A DNA stretch of 36,782 bases from SVQP01 sp045658965 (GTDB taxonomy: Bacteria > Bacillota > Clostridia > Oscillospirales > CAG-272): NCBI GenBank assembly GCA_045658965.1, contig JAZOVZ010000102.1, positions 1 to 36,782 on the forward strand, in the 5' to 3' direction. A program made the translations under genes and the position numbers. Under the pieces are notes generated by a model. It had not been told where the DNA came from. It searched no databases and worked only from the letters and a program-made list of their open reading frames with translations. Below, one piece after another: positions 1 to 6,891 of this stretch (positions are counted from its first letter, which is position 1; each line of letters starts with the position of its first letter).

Positions 1-295
1 TTTTTGATGGATTTTGGTGAGATTTTGCGAAGCAAGATACCAATCTTGCGAGTAAAAGCACGCCGAAAGACGCATAAATGCATCGCCCTCGGGCAATTCG
101 GTTCGATTCCCGTACGGCTAAACTTTCGCATTCCCCTTCAGTCGCTGCGCGCCAGCTTCCCCCCGGGGGACGCCTTTATAGCGCATATCCGCATCATTTG
201 CCTGTCCATTGCGGTTGCGGTGGATGAGGTACATCACGCGGACGCTCCCGCACCAAAGCGGACATTCTCTTGCAAAACCAATCAAATGCATAGAC
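1..295. repeat. Gene-free stretch with decayed palindromic repeat arm
   Basis: No convincing gene lies here. Positions 131-190 resemble the right arm of the palindrome found whole at 6598-6797: both have a CTTCCCC..GGGGAC core followed by a similar GCGYATATCC-like tail. The left arm is missing, so this is probably a degraded or partial copy. The rest shows no recognisable feature. Confidence 0.5.
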
Positions 296-335
296 AAAAA
301 AGTACAAGAAAAGGGCTGAGTGAATGACTCAGCCC
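296..335 (-). terminator. Rho-independent terminator of the acyltransferase gene
   Basis: Read on the minus strand, a 9-bp perfect stem (GGGCTGAGT / ACTCAGCCC) with a 5-base loop is followed by a T-rich tail (TTTTCTTGTACTTTTTT). It lies 11 bases beyond the stop codon. Confidence 0.8.
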
Positions 336-346
336 AAATTCTGCAT

Positions 347-1627
347 TTATTTCGCTGCCTTCTGTGCCTCGGCTTGCTCCTTGGCAAAGAAGTTGATCTC
401 CTCTGTGGCAAACGCCAACTTGACAATGACGTCGCGCTTGGTAGTATAGCACCAATAGCTGTCGTCCGGCACCGAAAGATCCACGCAGTCACCCTTGGCG
501 GTGCGGCTCTTTTTATAGTCAAATTCCACGTGCATGCTGTCTAAGTTGAGTGCCTTCCACTCCACGTGCAAGGGCTCTCCGTACACGCTCTCGCAATCAA
601 GGAACGTGCCCTCGGGCGTCTGGGTCAGCTTACCCTTACCCTGGTGGTAGAACTTACGCGCGTTGGGCAGCGTTTCCACAACGACCTCGTCCTCAAAGAA
701 ATACGTGCCGTTTCTGATCTCCTCGCGCACGCAAGCGCGCTCCCATTTCGACCAATCGGGAATGTGCGAAAATTCGGTCTCGCCTTCAAGCGCCTTGAGC
801 TCACCAAGCTCGGTCATCTCCCACTTCTTGCCGCATTCCTCGCACCAAAGGTGAATACCCTCGGAGTGCATCTTTCCCTCTGTGCCGCATTTTGCGCACT
901 TATACAGCAGCGAATGCAGACCGTGCGCACGCTGCGGGTGATCCAGCACGATATTGTTTTGCTTTTGCCATGCGTAATCGTCATATTGGAAGTTGTCCAC
1001 AATGCGCGCGTAGATCTCGTCCGCGGACAGCGTCTTGGTCTCCTCTGCGCTGACGATGGGGTACATTTCCGCTTCGATGGGTCCTTTTTTATTGATCCAG
1101 TTCCAGTGCGGGCAGGAAACGTGGTTGCCGTGAATGCGAATGACCACCACGGGCACGCGCAAAAACTTGACCAAGCTGCCCAGCGAGGGGGTCAGATACG
1201 AGGTGCAGCCGTCCAAGGTGTATCTCGCCTCGGGAAACAGCACGAATACCGTCTGCAGCTTATCCACGCAGTATTTCATATTCTTGATCAGCTGAAAATC
1301 CTGCACGTACTTGCGCTTACCCAGCACGCCAAGGTGACGCATCAGCGGCTCGGTGAAATCACGAAATCCCTCCAAGGTCATGACGTTGTTGACGGGTGCA
1401 CCGTTGGTCGCGTGCAGCATAACGTTGAGGTCAACCATGGACGCGTGGTTGATCAGACAAAGGTAGGGCTTGCCGTCAAGCTCCTCCATGCCGCGTCTTT
1501 CAAGCTTATAGGGTCTATGGCGCAGGTCGGGCAAGCTGATGATATGCTTTGCCACGCCCATCAGAAAACCGGGCTTGCGCGGCTTCTTTTTGAAATCAAA
1601 ACGAGGGGGTTGGTTACGTTTACTCAT
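347..1627 (-). CDS. PlsC-like acyltransferase with C-terminal-half zinc ribbon
   Basis: A 426-residue protein. Residues about 50-190 look like a 1-acyl-glycerol-3-phosphate acyltransferase (PlsC/LPLAT) domain: an HxxxxD catalytic motif (His61, Asp66) and a glycerol-phosphate-binding-like FPEA block (131-134), here lacking the usual GTR. Members of the family transfer acyl chains at the membrane. Beyond it lies a four-cysteine zinc ribbon (Cys244, 247, 262, 265), then about 150 residues I cannot assign. I start at ATG 1627, preceded by GAGG at 8 bases; the open frame runs 78 residues further upstream but crosses the promoter. It is divergent from a TetR regulator that may control it. The acyl donor and acceptor cannot be told from sequence; the fold call is firm, the substrate is not. 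Confidence 0.85.
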   Translation of the reverse strand: MSKRNQPPRFDFKKKPRKPGFLMGVAKHIISLPDLRHRPYKLERRGMEELDGKPYLCLINHASMVDLNVMLHATNGAPVNNVMTLEGFRDFTEPLMRHLGVLGKRKYVQDFQLIKNMKYCVDKLQTVFVLFPEARYTLDGCTSYLTPSLGSLVKFLRVPVVVIRIHGNHVSCPHWNWINKKGPIEAEMYPIVSAEETKTLSADEIYARIVDNFQYDDYAWQKQNNIVLDHPQRAHGLHSLLYKCAKCGTEGKMHSEGIHLWCEECGKKWEMTELGELKALEGETEFSHIPDWSKWERACVREEIRNGTYFFEDEVVVETLPNARKFYHQGKGKLTQTPEGTFLDCESVYGEPLHVEWKALNLDSMHVEFDYKKSRTAKGDCVDLSVPDDSYWCYTTKRDVIVKLAFATEEINFFAKEQAEAQKAAK

Positions 1628-1643
1628 ACGATCATCCTCTTTC

Positions 1644-1659
1644 GTTACAGTTTTGTCAC
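1644..1659. promoter_or_regulatory. Candidate operator for the adjacent TetR regulator
   Basis: An imperfect inverted repeat GTTAC-6-GTCAC sits just downstream of the predicted acyltransferase start point. The related word GTGACAAAA recurs in inverse orientation near the regulator's own start (about 1781). This placement suits a TetR repressor, but assignment is inference only. Confidence 0.3.
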
Positions 1660-1670
1660 AAACTATCTGC

Positions 1671-1699
1671 ATTATATCGGATTTTTCGCAATTTGTCAA
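1671..1699 (-). promoter_or_regulatory. Consensus sigma-A promoter of the acyltransferase gene
   Basis: On the minus strand, TTGACA (1699-1694), a 17-base spacer and TATAAT (1676-1671) match the consensus at all twelve positions. It lies about 45 bases upstream of the chosen start codon, which also argues against the longer reading frame. Confidence 0.85.
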
Positions 1700-1740
1700 C
1701 CACAAATTCGCGCTTGCGTGCGGAAATTCAAAAATATCTA

Positions 1741-1769
1741 TTGACTTTATCCATCTTTTATGATAAACT
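1741..1769 (+). promoter_or_regulatory. Possible promoter of the TetR-family gene
   Basis: TTGACT, 17 bases, then TAAACT on the plus strand, about 50 bases before the regulator start. The -10 box matches consensus at four of six positions, so this is a weak match. Confidence 0.35.
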
Positions 1770-1817
1770 AATTTCCAATAGTGACAAAATTCAATGCATT
1801 GTATCACGGAGAACAAA

Positions 1818-2366
1818 ATGCCCAGAACCAAAGACCAAAACCTGTTTGCAAGAGAGCGCATTGTTGCCGCGCTGACCGAGCTGATGAGCCAAAAGGATTA
1901 CGCAAGCATCACCATTACCGAAATTACACAGAAAGCTGACGTTTCGCGCATGACCTACTATCGCAATTATTCCTCCAAAGAGGATATTTTGCGTAGATTT
2001 ATGAGCGACGTAGGCGAGCGTTTTCACAATAAGATCGTGGAGCAGGATCTGTATCGCGACACGTATCAATACTACTACACGCTCTTTGAAATGCTGGGGC
2101 AGTATGAGGCACTGGTCAACGCCGCGCTGACCGCAGGGCTGGACGGATTGATCTTGGAGTGCATCGCGCGCAACATGGACCAAACCTTTTTGGGCACAGC
2201 AGCCCACCCCGATACCGAAAAGTATCTGCTGCGCTTCTACGCGGGCGCATTCTTCCACGTATTCATCGAGTGGACGCGCAACGGCAGACAGGAATCCTGC
2301 GAGCAGATGGCGCGTCTGTGTGCCGACGCCGCAACGGGCAAATTGAGCTTCCCAAGTTATCAATAA
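1818..2366 (+). CDS. TetR/AcrR-family transcriptional regulator
   Basis: A 182-residue regulator. The first 55 residues carry the TetR helix-turn-helix, including ITEITQKADVS followed by RMTYYRNYSSKEDIL, the usual Y-Y-x-x-F/Y...K-E-x-L ending of that domain. The C-terminal part is a ligand-sensing or dimer domain with no recognisable ligand signature. The start at ATG 1818 is chosen because GGAG lies 7 bases before it; an earlier ATG at 1794 has no ribosome site. Divergent from the acyltransferase, whose promoter carries a candidate palindrome, so lipid or envelope control is a reasonable inference. The effector is unknown. Confidence 0.85.
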   Translation: MPRTKDQNLFARERIVAALTELMSQKDYASITITEITQKADVSRMTYYRNYSSKEDILRRFMSDVGERFHNKIVEQDLYRDTYQYYYTLFEMLGQYEALVNAALTAGLDGLILECIARNMDQTFLGTAAHPDTEKYLLRFYAGAFFHVFIEWTRNGRQESCEQMARLCADAATGKLSFPSYQ

Positions 2367-2381
2367 TACGCAAATTGCAGT

Positions 2382-2416
2382 AAGGGGCTGAGTGATTCAC
2401 TCAGCCCCTTTTTATT
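2382..2416 (+). terminator. Terminator of the TetR-family gene
   Basis: A long perfect stem (AAGGGGCTGAGTGA with its complement) followed by TTTTTATTT. Its core sequence GGGCTGAGTGA is the same as in the terminator of the divergent acyltransferase at 296-335. Confidence 0.85.
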
Positions 2417-2508
2417 TGTGAAGATGTGAAGAGTCAAGTGAATGACCCAATGTCTTTAAGTTAAGAAGCAACCTTGTTTTTGCAATATCAGCGTCCAAAA
2501 TTCATTCT

Positions 2509-2810
2509 ATTCGCGCTCTCCCCCCTGCGCTTGGCACAGGGCAGCGCGTAACAGCCCCCTACACGCCGCCGCAGGCTGCGTGAGCCTGCTTGCAGGCAAC
2601 TCCCCGGAGGGGGGCTCTGAGGGTAGCATCGCGCTTTTCTAAACCGAAACTCGACCGTCAACGGTAACTAGATTTACCGAAATCTGCGTGAAAACCGATA
2701 TTTCAGCGGACAACTTGAAAATGAATGGGCGGACAACTGGCAAAGCCCCCCTCCGGGAGGGGGGAAGGCTGGCGCCGGCTTGTTCCAAGCGCAGGGGGGA
2801 GAGCGCGAAT
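2509..2810. repeat. Palindromic intergenic element with 26-bp perfect inverted repeats
   Basis: Arms at 2509-2534 and 2785-2810 are perfect inverted copies over 26 bp (core CGCTCTCCCCCCTGCGC). A second pair of arms lies inside, at about 2602-2622 and 2743-2762, sharing AGCCCCCCTCCGGG. It fills most of the 526-bp gap between the TetR gene and the collagen-like gene. No reading frame in it is convincing. Confidence 0.7.
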
Positions 2811-2892
2811 ACAAACGGTTTCTTCGCGCTATATCCCTGTGATTTTTTAAAAACTCTTAACTTAATCACATTGGTAAATGCCCCAGCCGCTT

Positions 2893-4197
2893 TTATGCTG
2901 CGGCAGGCAGGATCACCGCACCGTCGCTGTCCAATAGATTAGCGCCATCCAAGTCCAGAATGCCGATCAGATCTTCCACGTCGGCCGTTTGCGTCAGATC
3001 AAAGCTGCGTATCACCGCGCCGTTGCAGAGCAAGCACAGCACGTGCGTTGTGGGGTCGTATTGCAGATCGTATTGTAAAGACGTGCCGTCCTTGCCGTCG
3101 CGTCCCGGGATGCCCTGCTCGCCTTGCTCGCCTTTGTCGCCTTTGACACCTTTTTCACCCTGTGGGCCTTGGGGTCCAACCTCACCTTGCGGACCCTGTG
3201 GACCAACCTCACCGGGGTCGCCCTTTGCGCCCTGCGGTCCGACTTCACCCTGCGGGCCTTGGGGTCCGACTTCACCCTGCGAGCCTTTGGGTCCGACTTC
3301 ACCTTTCTCGCCCTGCGGTCCCTGCGGTCCGACTTCACCGGGGGCACCCTTTTCACCCTGCGGGCCTTGGGGGCCGACTTCACCCTGCGGTCCCTGCGGA
3401 CCTACCTCACCGGGGTCACCTTTGTCACCTTTTTCCCCCTGCGGACCTTGGGGTCCGACTTCGCCCTGCGGGCCTTGGGGACCGACCTCACCGGGATCAC
3501 CCTTCTCACCCTGCGGGCCTTGGGGTCCCGCCTCGCCCTGCGGACCTTTGGGGCCGACTTCACCCTGCGGTCCGACTTCACCGGGGTCGCCTTTCTCGCC
3601 TTTCTCGCCCTGCGGGCCTTGGGGTCCCATCGCTCCGTCCTTGCCGTCCACACCATCGCGACCGTCCACGCCATCGCGACCGTCCACACCATCGCGACCG
3701 TCCGCACCGGGGGCACCGTCCTTGCCGTTGTAGCCGTTTTGCCCGTCCGCACCGTGCAGCGATGCAAGCCATTCCTGCTCCGTACCCTTAAAGCCAAACT
3801 TTTGCGCAAGGCTATAGGCACTCAGATACACTCTGTTTTGCTCGGCTTGCGACTTGGGCACACCGTACGTGCGGATGACCCATTTGCGATACGCCTCATA
3901 CTCCGCAATATACAGCTTGCGATATCGCGCATACCCTGCATCGTTTTTCAGGCGCGAATGTCCTCTGGCAAGCAGCCAATAGCTGTACACGCGCTCATAG
4001 TGCCCCTTGACCACGGGTTCTGCGTCTATATTTTCCTGCGTGTAAGTCACCGCATCTGCATTCGACAGCCCGAACAGCTGCGTTTGCACCATCATTTCAA
4101 TGTCGTTAAACCACGAAAGCAGCGTCGCCTCGTCCACTTGTCCCGAGAGCAGATTGCTTGCCTGCGTGATGATCTCTTTTACTGTTATATATATCAC
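2893..4197 (-). CDS. Collagen-like protein with phage-connector-like N-terminal domain
   Basis: A 434-residue protein in three parts. Residues 1-115 are helical and end in a YxYWLLARG...YxxYRKLYxxEYEAYRKW...GVPKS pattern that reminds me of small head-tail connector proteins of clostridial phages. Residues 125-148 hold GTEQEWLASLHG, a linker word often seen before collagen repeats in phage tail fibres and clostridial surface proteins. Residues 149-373 are about 75 uninterrupted Gly-X-Y triplets, rich in GPQ, GEV, GEK and GDP, which should form a triple helix. Residues 374-434 are an acidic tail of unknown role. No signal peptide or anchor is visible. The start is GTG 4197, but AAGGAAGGA lies almost against it, so the start is uncertain; no upstream start fits because of a stop. 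The collagen part is certain, the phage link is an inference. Confidence 0.85.
   Translation of the reverse strand: MIYITVKEIITQASNLLSGQVDEATLLSWFNDIEMMVQTQLFGLSNADAVTYTQENIDAEPVVKGHYERVYSYWLLARGHSRLKNDAGYARYRKLYIAEYEAYRKWVIRTYGVPKSQAEQNRVYLSAYSLAQKFGFKGTEQEWLASLHGADGQNGYNGKDGAPGADGRDGVDGRDGVDGRDGVDGKDGAMGPQGPQGEKGEKGDPGEVGPQGEVGPKGPQGEAGPQGPQGEKGDPGEVGPQGPQGEVGPQGPQGEKGDKGDPGEVGPQGPQGEVGPQGPQGEKGAPGEVGPQGPQGEKGEVGPKGSQGEVGPQGPQGEVGPQGAKGDPGEVGPQGPQGEVGPQGPQGEKGVKGDKGEQGEQGIPGRDGKDGTSLQYDLQYDPTTHVLCLLCNGAVIRSFDLTQTADVEDLIGILDLDGANLLDSDGAVILPAAA
3079..3753. repeat. DNA repeats encoding the Gly-X-Y region
   Basis: Near-identical short units such as CCTTGGGGTCCGACTTCACC recur through the collagen segment. 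About 18-base tandem units with ACCATCGCGACCGTCC at 3650-3705 encode GRDGVD. Such tracts are prone to length change by slippage or recombination. Confidence 0.85.
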
Positions 4198-4250
4198 TCC
4201 TTCCTTGCTTTTGCCTTATTATATCAAAAAGGAGCCAAAATTGCGTCCCC

Positions 4251-4380
4251 TTGTGCGACGCGAGCGTCGCACAACTGATCTGCATGCACGCTTGCATGCG
4301 GATCAATATCACTCTGCCACAGGCAGAATATCACTTTTGCGCAAGCAAAAATACCACTCTGCCGCAGGCGGAATATCACT
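4251..4380. repeat. Array of short hairpins separated by a fixed 9-base word
   Basis: Five small hairpins follow one another: 4251-4274, 4276-4305, 4314-4326, 4336-4349 and 4359-4371. The last four are followed by AATATCACT or AATACCACT. Arms differ between hairpins while the linker is kept. It lies in the 335-bp gap between the collagen-like and pilin genes, upstream of the pilin promoter. The function is unknown. Confidence 0.75.
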
Positions 4381-4436
4381 TCTTTTTTTCGCTTTTGTCG
4401 ATTCGTGCGGATGTTTGTGCAATCCGTGCAAAAGTA

Positions 4437-4465
4437 TTGCATTTGTTTTGTACATACAGTATAAT
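4437..4465 (+). promoter_or_regulatory. Sigma-A promoter of the pilin-like gene
   Basis: TTGCAT, 17 bases, TATAAT. The -10 box is perfect and the -35 box matches four of six positions. The predicted transcript leader is about 60 bases. Confidence 0.75.
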
Positions 4466-4532
4466 TACAATGTTCGTATTGTGGCAATTATGCCAAAACT
4501 TAAATTCTACATATTAAAGGAGATTTTTTCAA

Positions 4533-4955
4533 ATGAGAAACAATAAGGGTTTTTCTCTGGTTGAGCTGATCGTTGTTATCGCGATCATGGCTATCCTCGC
4601 AGCTGTTGCAATCCCCACTTTTGCTACTTTCATCGGTAAGGCGCAGAACGCTGCTGACGTTGATTTCATGAACCAGGTTGAGAGTGCTATTGAACTTGCA
4701 TATGCTCAAGAAACTGCCAATATCGTATCTATTAAGGTCGCTTGCACCGATGGCAAGCCTACTGCTGTAACTGTAACATTTGACAAGGAGGTTGACGGTA
4801 GTGAGACTGCTGAAATCAAGCCTGAACACCACGACGATGGTAATGCAAAGGCTGATGCAGCAGCTGTTATCGACTGGAACTACGAGTTCAAGTCCGTTAA
4901 GACTGGCAGCTTCAAGGTAAACGCTGAAGGCAAAGAGCTCGAAACTGCTCAGTAA
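4533..4955 (+). CDS. Type IV pilin-like (class III signal peptide) protein
   Basis: A 140-residue protein starting with a class III prepilin leader. The short basic leader MRNNKG is followed by FSLVELIVVIAIMAILAAVA, with the conserved Glu at mature position 5 and a hydrophobic N-terminal helix. A prepilin peptidase should cut between Gly6 and Phe7. The remaining 110 residues are hydrophilic and resemble a small pseudopilin head. AAAGGAG precedes the ATG by about 10 bases. It has its own promoter and terminator, and no pilus ATPase, platform protein or prepilin peptidase gene lies in the window, so assembly proteins must be elsewhere. Its codons end in T or A more often than those of its neighbours, which may reflect high expression. 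Confidence 0.9.
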   Translation: MRNNKGFSLVELIVVIAIMAILAAVAIPTFATFIGKAQNAADVDFMNQVESAIELAYAQETANIVSIKVACTDGKPTAVTVTFDKEVDGSETAEIKPEHHDDGNAKADAAAVIDWNYEFKSVKTGSFKVNAEGKELETAQ

Positions 4956-4969
4956 TTTGTTTCCTCCCC

Positions 4970-5001
4970 GAACCCCATTGATTTCAATGGGGTTCTTTTT
5001 T
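4970..5001 (+). terminator. Terminator of the pilin-like gene
   Basis: GAACCCCATTG / CAATGGGGTTC stem with ATTT loop, followed by CTTTTTT, 15 bases after the stop codon. Confidence 0.9.
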
Positions 5002-5017
5002 ATCCCCAATCATATAA

Positions 5018-5052
5018 ACAAAAGGCTATCTCATAACGAGATAGCCTTTTTT
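5018..5052. terminator. Terminator of the CHAP hydrolase gene, possibly bidirectional
   Basis: A 13-bp perfect stem AAAAGGCTATCTC / GAGATAGCCTTTT with T-rich sequence on both sides. It lies just beyond the stop of the minus-strand gene and also backs up the pilin terminator. Confidence 0.85.
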
Positions 5053-5063
5053 GCAACGTATCC

Positions 5064-6416
5064 TTATTCCTTTTTCTTGGTGCCTGCCAACGCAGCACCG
5101 CACGCAATCAGCAATCCGATGGCTGCCGTGCCCACCGCACCGTTACAGCCCTTGTCCGCACTCTGCGCGGTCCCGCTCTCCTGCTCAGCCTCGCTCTCGG
5201 TCACATGCTCGGTCTCTGTTACCTGCTCGGTTACCTCCTCGGTTGCCTGCTCGGTCTCGCTCTCGCTCTCACTCTCCTGCGCATACGCCATCTGCAGCGT
5301 CATATCCGACGCAGGCGTGATGACCTGCCCGGGCGCGTAAATCTCACCGCTCTCGCCCGTGCGCAAGCCAAGAGCATCCGCATCCAAGGTCAGCGCGGGG
5401 ATCTGCCACGACGCGCCCTGCGCCACGCTTGCACTTACGCTTTGCTCCCCTGCCTCGACCTTAATCTCATATGCAGGATCTGCCGTCATGGGTGTAAAAC
5501 GCTTCAGAGACACCCAAACGGTGCTGCCATCCTCCAACACCACGCTGCCGTACTTGCCCTGCACCGCCGTGATGCGGTAGACCGCACCCGAGGTCAGATT
5601 GGCAACCTTGCCCGTGCTGCTGTCGGGTCCGGCATACGCTGCAATTTTGGCTTTGTCCGCAATATAAAAACCGGGTGCATACGCATCGGTGGCGTAATGA
5701 TCCACCTCGGGTACGTCTGCGGTCTTGTACGCAATGCTGCCGTAGCCCACGATATAGCGGTTGCCAAGATCGTACTCGTGCAACGCAACGCGGTTATCGC
5801 CGTTTCCCTCTATGGCGTATACGATGCCGTTTTCACATTTCAGCACGATGCCGATATGGTCGCTTGAGCGGTTATGCGTTGCCGTCAGGCTCTTATAAAA
5901 GATCAGATCGCCCTTTTTGGGTATGTAATCATCCGTGCGCGCATGATAGGATGCGCCCACCTTTGCGCCCTCGCTCACAAACCAGCTTCTCCACGCATGG
6001 CAGGATACGTACATGCCGCCCGTCAGATCCTTCTCCACGCCCGCCTGGCGCAAGCACCAGTTGACGAACGCCGCGCACCACGCATATCCGTAGCTTGTGC
6101 CGTTGCCCTCACCGTTATCCAGCTTGCCAAACAGCACGTTATATTCGGTAAAATTCTTGTTGCCGCCCGAATTCATGCCGTCCAGATCCGCGTTGCCGTT
6201 GCCCTCGTGATAACCAAGTTGGGAAAGCGCAATGGCAACCACGTCGGTCGCCCCGTCACCCGTCAGCTCGTAGGAGAGCAGATTTTCGTAATACAACGTA
6301 TCCTTGTATTGGTCCGATACCTTGTACGAGGGCTCAACCGCCCCCACCGCCACCGCAAGCACGCTTGCCGCTACGGAAAGTGCTGCAAGCCCTGCTACTA
6401 TTTTACACATTTTCAT
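5064..6416 (-). CDS. Secreted CHAP-domain peptidoglycan hydrolase with C-terminal anchor
   Basis: A 450-residue exported protein. Residues 1-26 are a signal peptide. Residues about 55-230 form a CHAP (NlpC/P60-like) domain with Cys113 in YAWCAAFVNWC, His187 in SSDHIGIV and Glu203 in IEGN as the likely catalytic residues; such enzymes cut peptide cross-links or amide bonds of peptidoglycan. An SH3-like segment follows (about 250-310). Then come a Ser/Glu/Thr-rich spacer (about 380-415) and a C-terminal stretch KGCNGAVG plus a hydrophobic segment ending in KKKE. That tail looks like a wall or membrane anchor but has no LPXTG motif. AAGGATGG precedes the start by 7 bases. The exact bond cleaved is not clear. 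Confidence 0.88.
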   Translation of the reverse strand: MKMCKIVAGLAALSVAASVLAVAVGAVEPSYKVSDQYKDTLYYENLLSYELTGDGATDVVAIALSQLGYHEGNGNADLDGMNSGGNKNFTEYNVLFGKLDNGEGNGTSYGYAWCAAFVNWCLRQAGVEKDLTGGMYVSCHAWRSWFVSEGAKVGASYHARTDDYIPKKGDLIFYKSLTATHNRSSDHIGIVLKCENGIVYAIEGNGDNRVALHEYDLGNRYIVGYGSIAYKTADVPEVDHYATDAYAPGFYIADKAKIAAYAGPDSSTGKVANLTSGAVYRITAVQGKYGSVVLEDGSTVWVSLKRFTPMTADPAYEIKVEAGEQSVSASVAQGASWQIPALTLDADALGLRTGESGEIYAPGQVITPASDMTLQMAYAQESESESETEQATEEVTEQVTETEHVTESEAEQESGTAQSADKGCNGAVGTAAIGLLIACGAALAGTKKKE

Positions 6417-6466
6417 CGTAATCCATCCTTTTATGTCAAATCATAGTGAAATATATTTCCATGCCT

Positions 6467-6495
6467 ATTATAACACAGGAAAGTGTTGTTGTAAA
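6467..6495 (-). promoter_or_regulatory. Sigma-A promoter of the CHAP hydrolase gene
   Basis: On the minus strand TTTACA (6495-6490), 17 bases, TATAAT (6472-6467): eleven of twelve consensus positions. It is about 50 bases upstream of the start codon. Confidence 0.75.
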
Positions 6496-6597
6496 TACCT
6501 TTGCGCGGACAACCCCTGTGGTAATATATGTAAGGACGAGCAGGATTATGCAGGCAGCCGTAATATTGGATAATGGGATCACCTCGGACGCAAAAAA

Positions 6598-6797
6598 GCC
6601 GTCCCCTCGGGGGAAGGAGGGGACCCCGTAGCGTAGGCGTACGGGGAGGAAGGGGTATCGTGATGAATTTGGGACAGTATTGTTTTTTATTATCCGCAAA
6701 ATCCTGCGAAATGTTTGCTTATCCAACTTTTACGCGCGTTCCCCTTCCTCCCACTGCGCTGCGCTTGTGGGTTCCCTCCTTCCCCCGAGGGGACGGC
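6598..6797. repeat. 200-bp palindromic repeat, copy A
   Basis: Perfect 23-bp inverted arms at 6598-6620 and 6775-6797 (core GTCCCCTCGGGGGAAGG) enclose a second inner inverted pair around GGGGAGGAAGGGG. The first part of the loop, GATGAATTTGGGA, is also kept in copy B at 15019-15233. With the flanking bases it explains most of the 475-bp gap between the CHAP hydrolase and cysE genes. Confidence 0.8.
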
Positions 6798-6832
6798 CTT
6801 TCGGCGCGTATCCTAACCGTTTTCATTTCCTC

Positions 6833-6870
6833 ACAACAAAAAGCAGAAGCCTATCAAGGCTTCTGCTTTT
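6833..6870 (-). terminator. Terminator of the cysE operon
   Basis: Perfect stem AAAAGCAGAAGCC / GGCTTCTGCTTTT; on the minus strand it runs into TTTTTGTTG. It ends the four-gene operon that begins at 11700. Confidence 0.85.
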
Positions 6871-6891
6871 ACTATATTTACCGCTATTCTT

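Noticed and set aside
100..120. tRNA-like T-loop (GGTTCGATTCC) near the left edge
   Set aside because: The T-stem does not pair, and no matching acceptor, D-arm or anticodon arm is found upstream.
1628..1861. N-terminal extension of the acyltransferase frame
   Set aside because: It crosses a perfect sigma-A promoter and overlaps the divergent regulator; ATG 1627 has a ribosome site.
2960..3733. 257-residue Pro/Cys/Gly-rich frame antisense to the collagen-like gene
   Set aside because: A by-product of the Gly-X-Y repeat DNA; no start signals.
3079..3753. CRISPR-like repetitive tract
   Set aside because: The repeats are coding, with a three-base period and no unique equal-length spacers; no cas genes nearby.
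2893..4197. Prophage remnant around the collagen-like gene
   Set aside because: Only the head-domain resemblance suggests phage; flanking genes are ordinary and no integrase, capsid or att-like repeats are seen.
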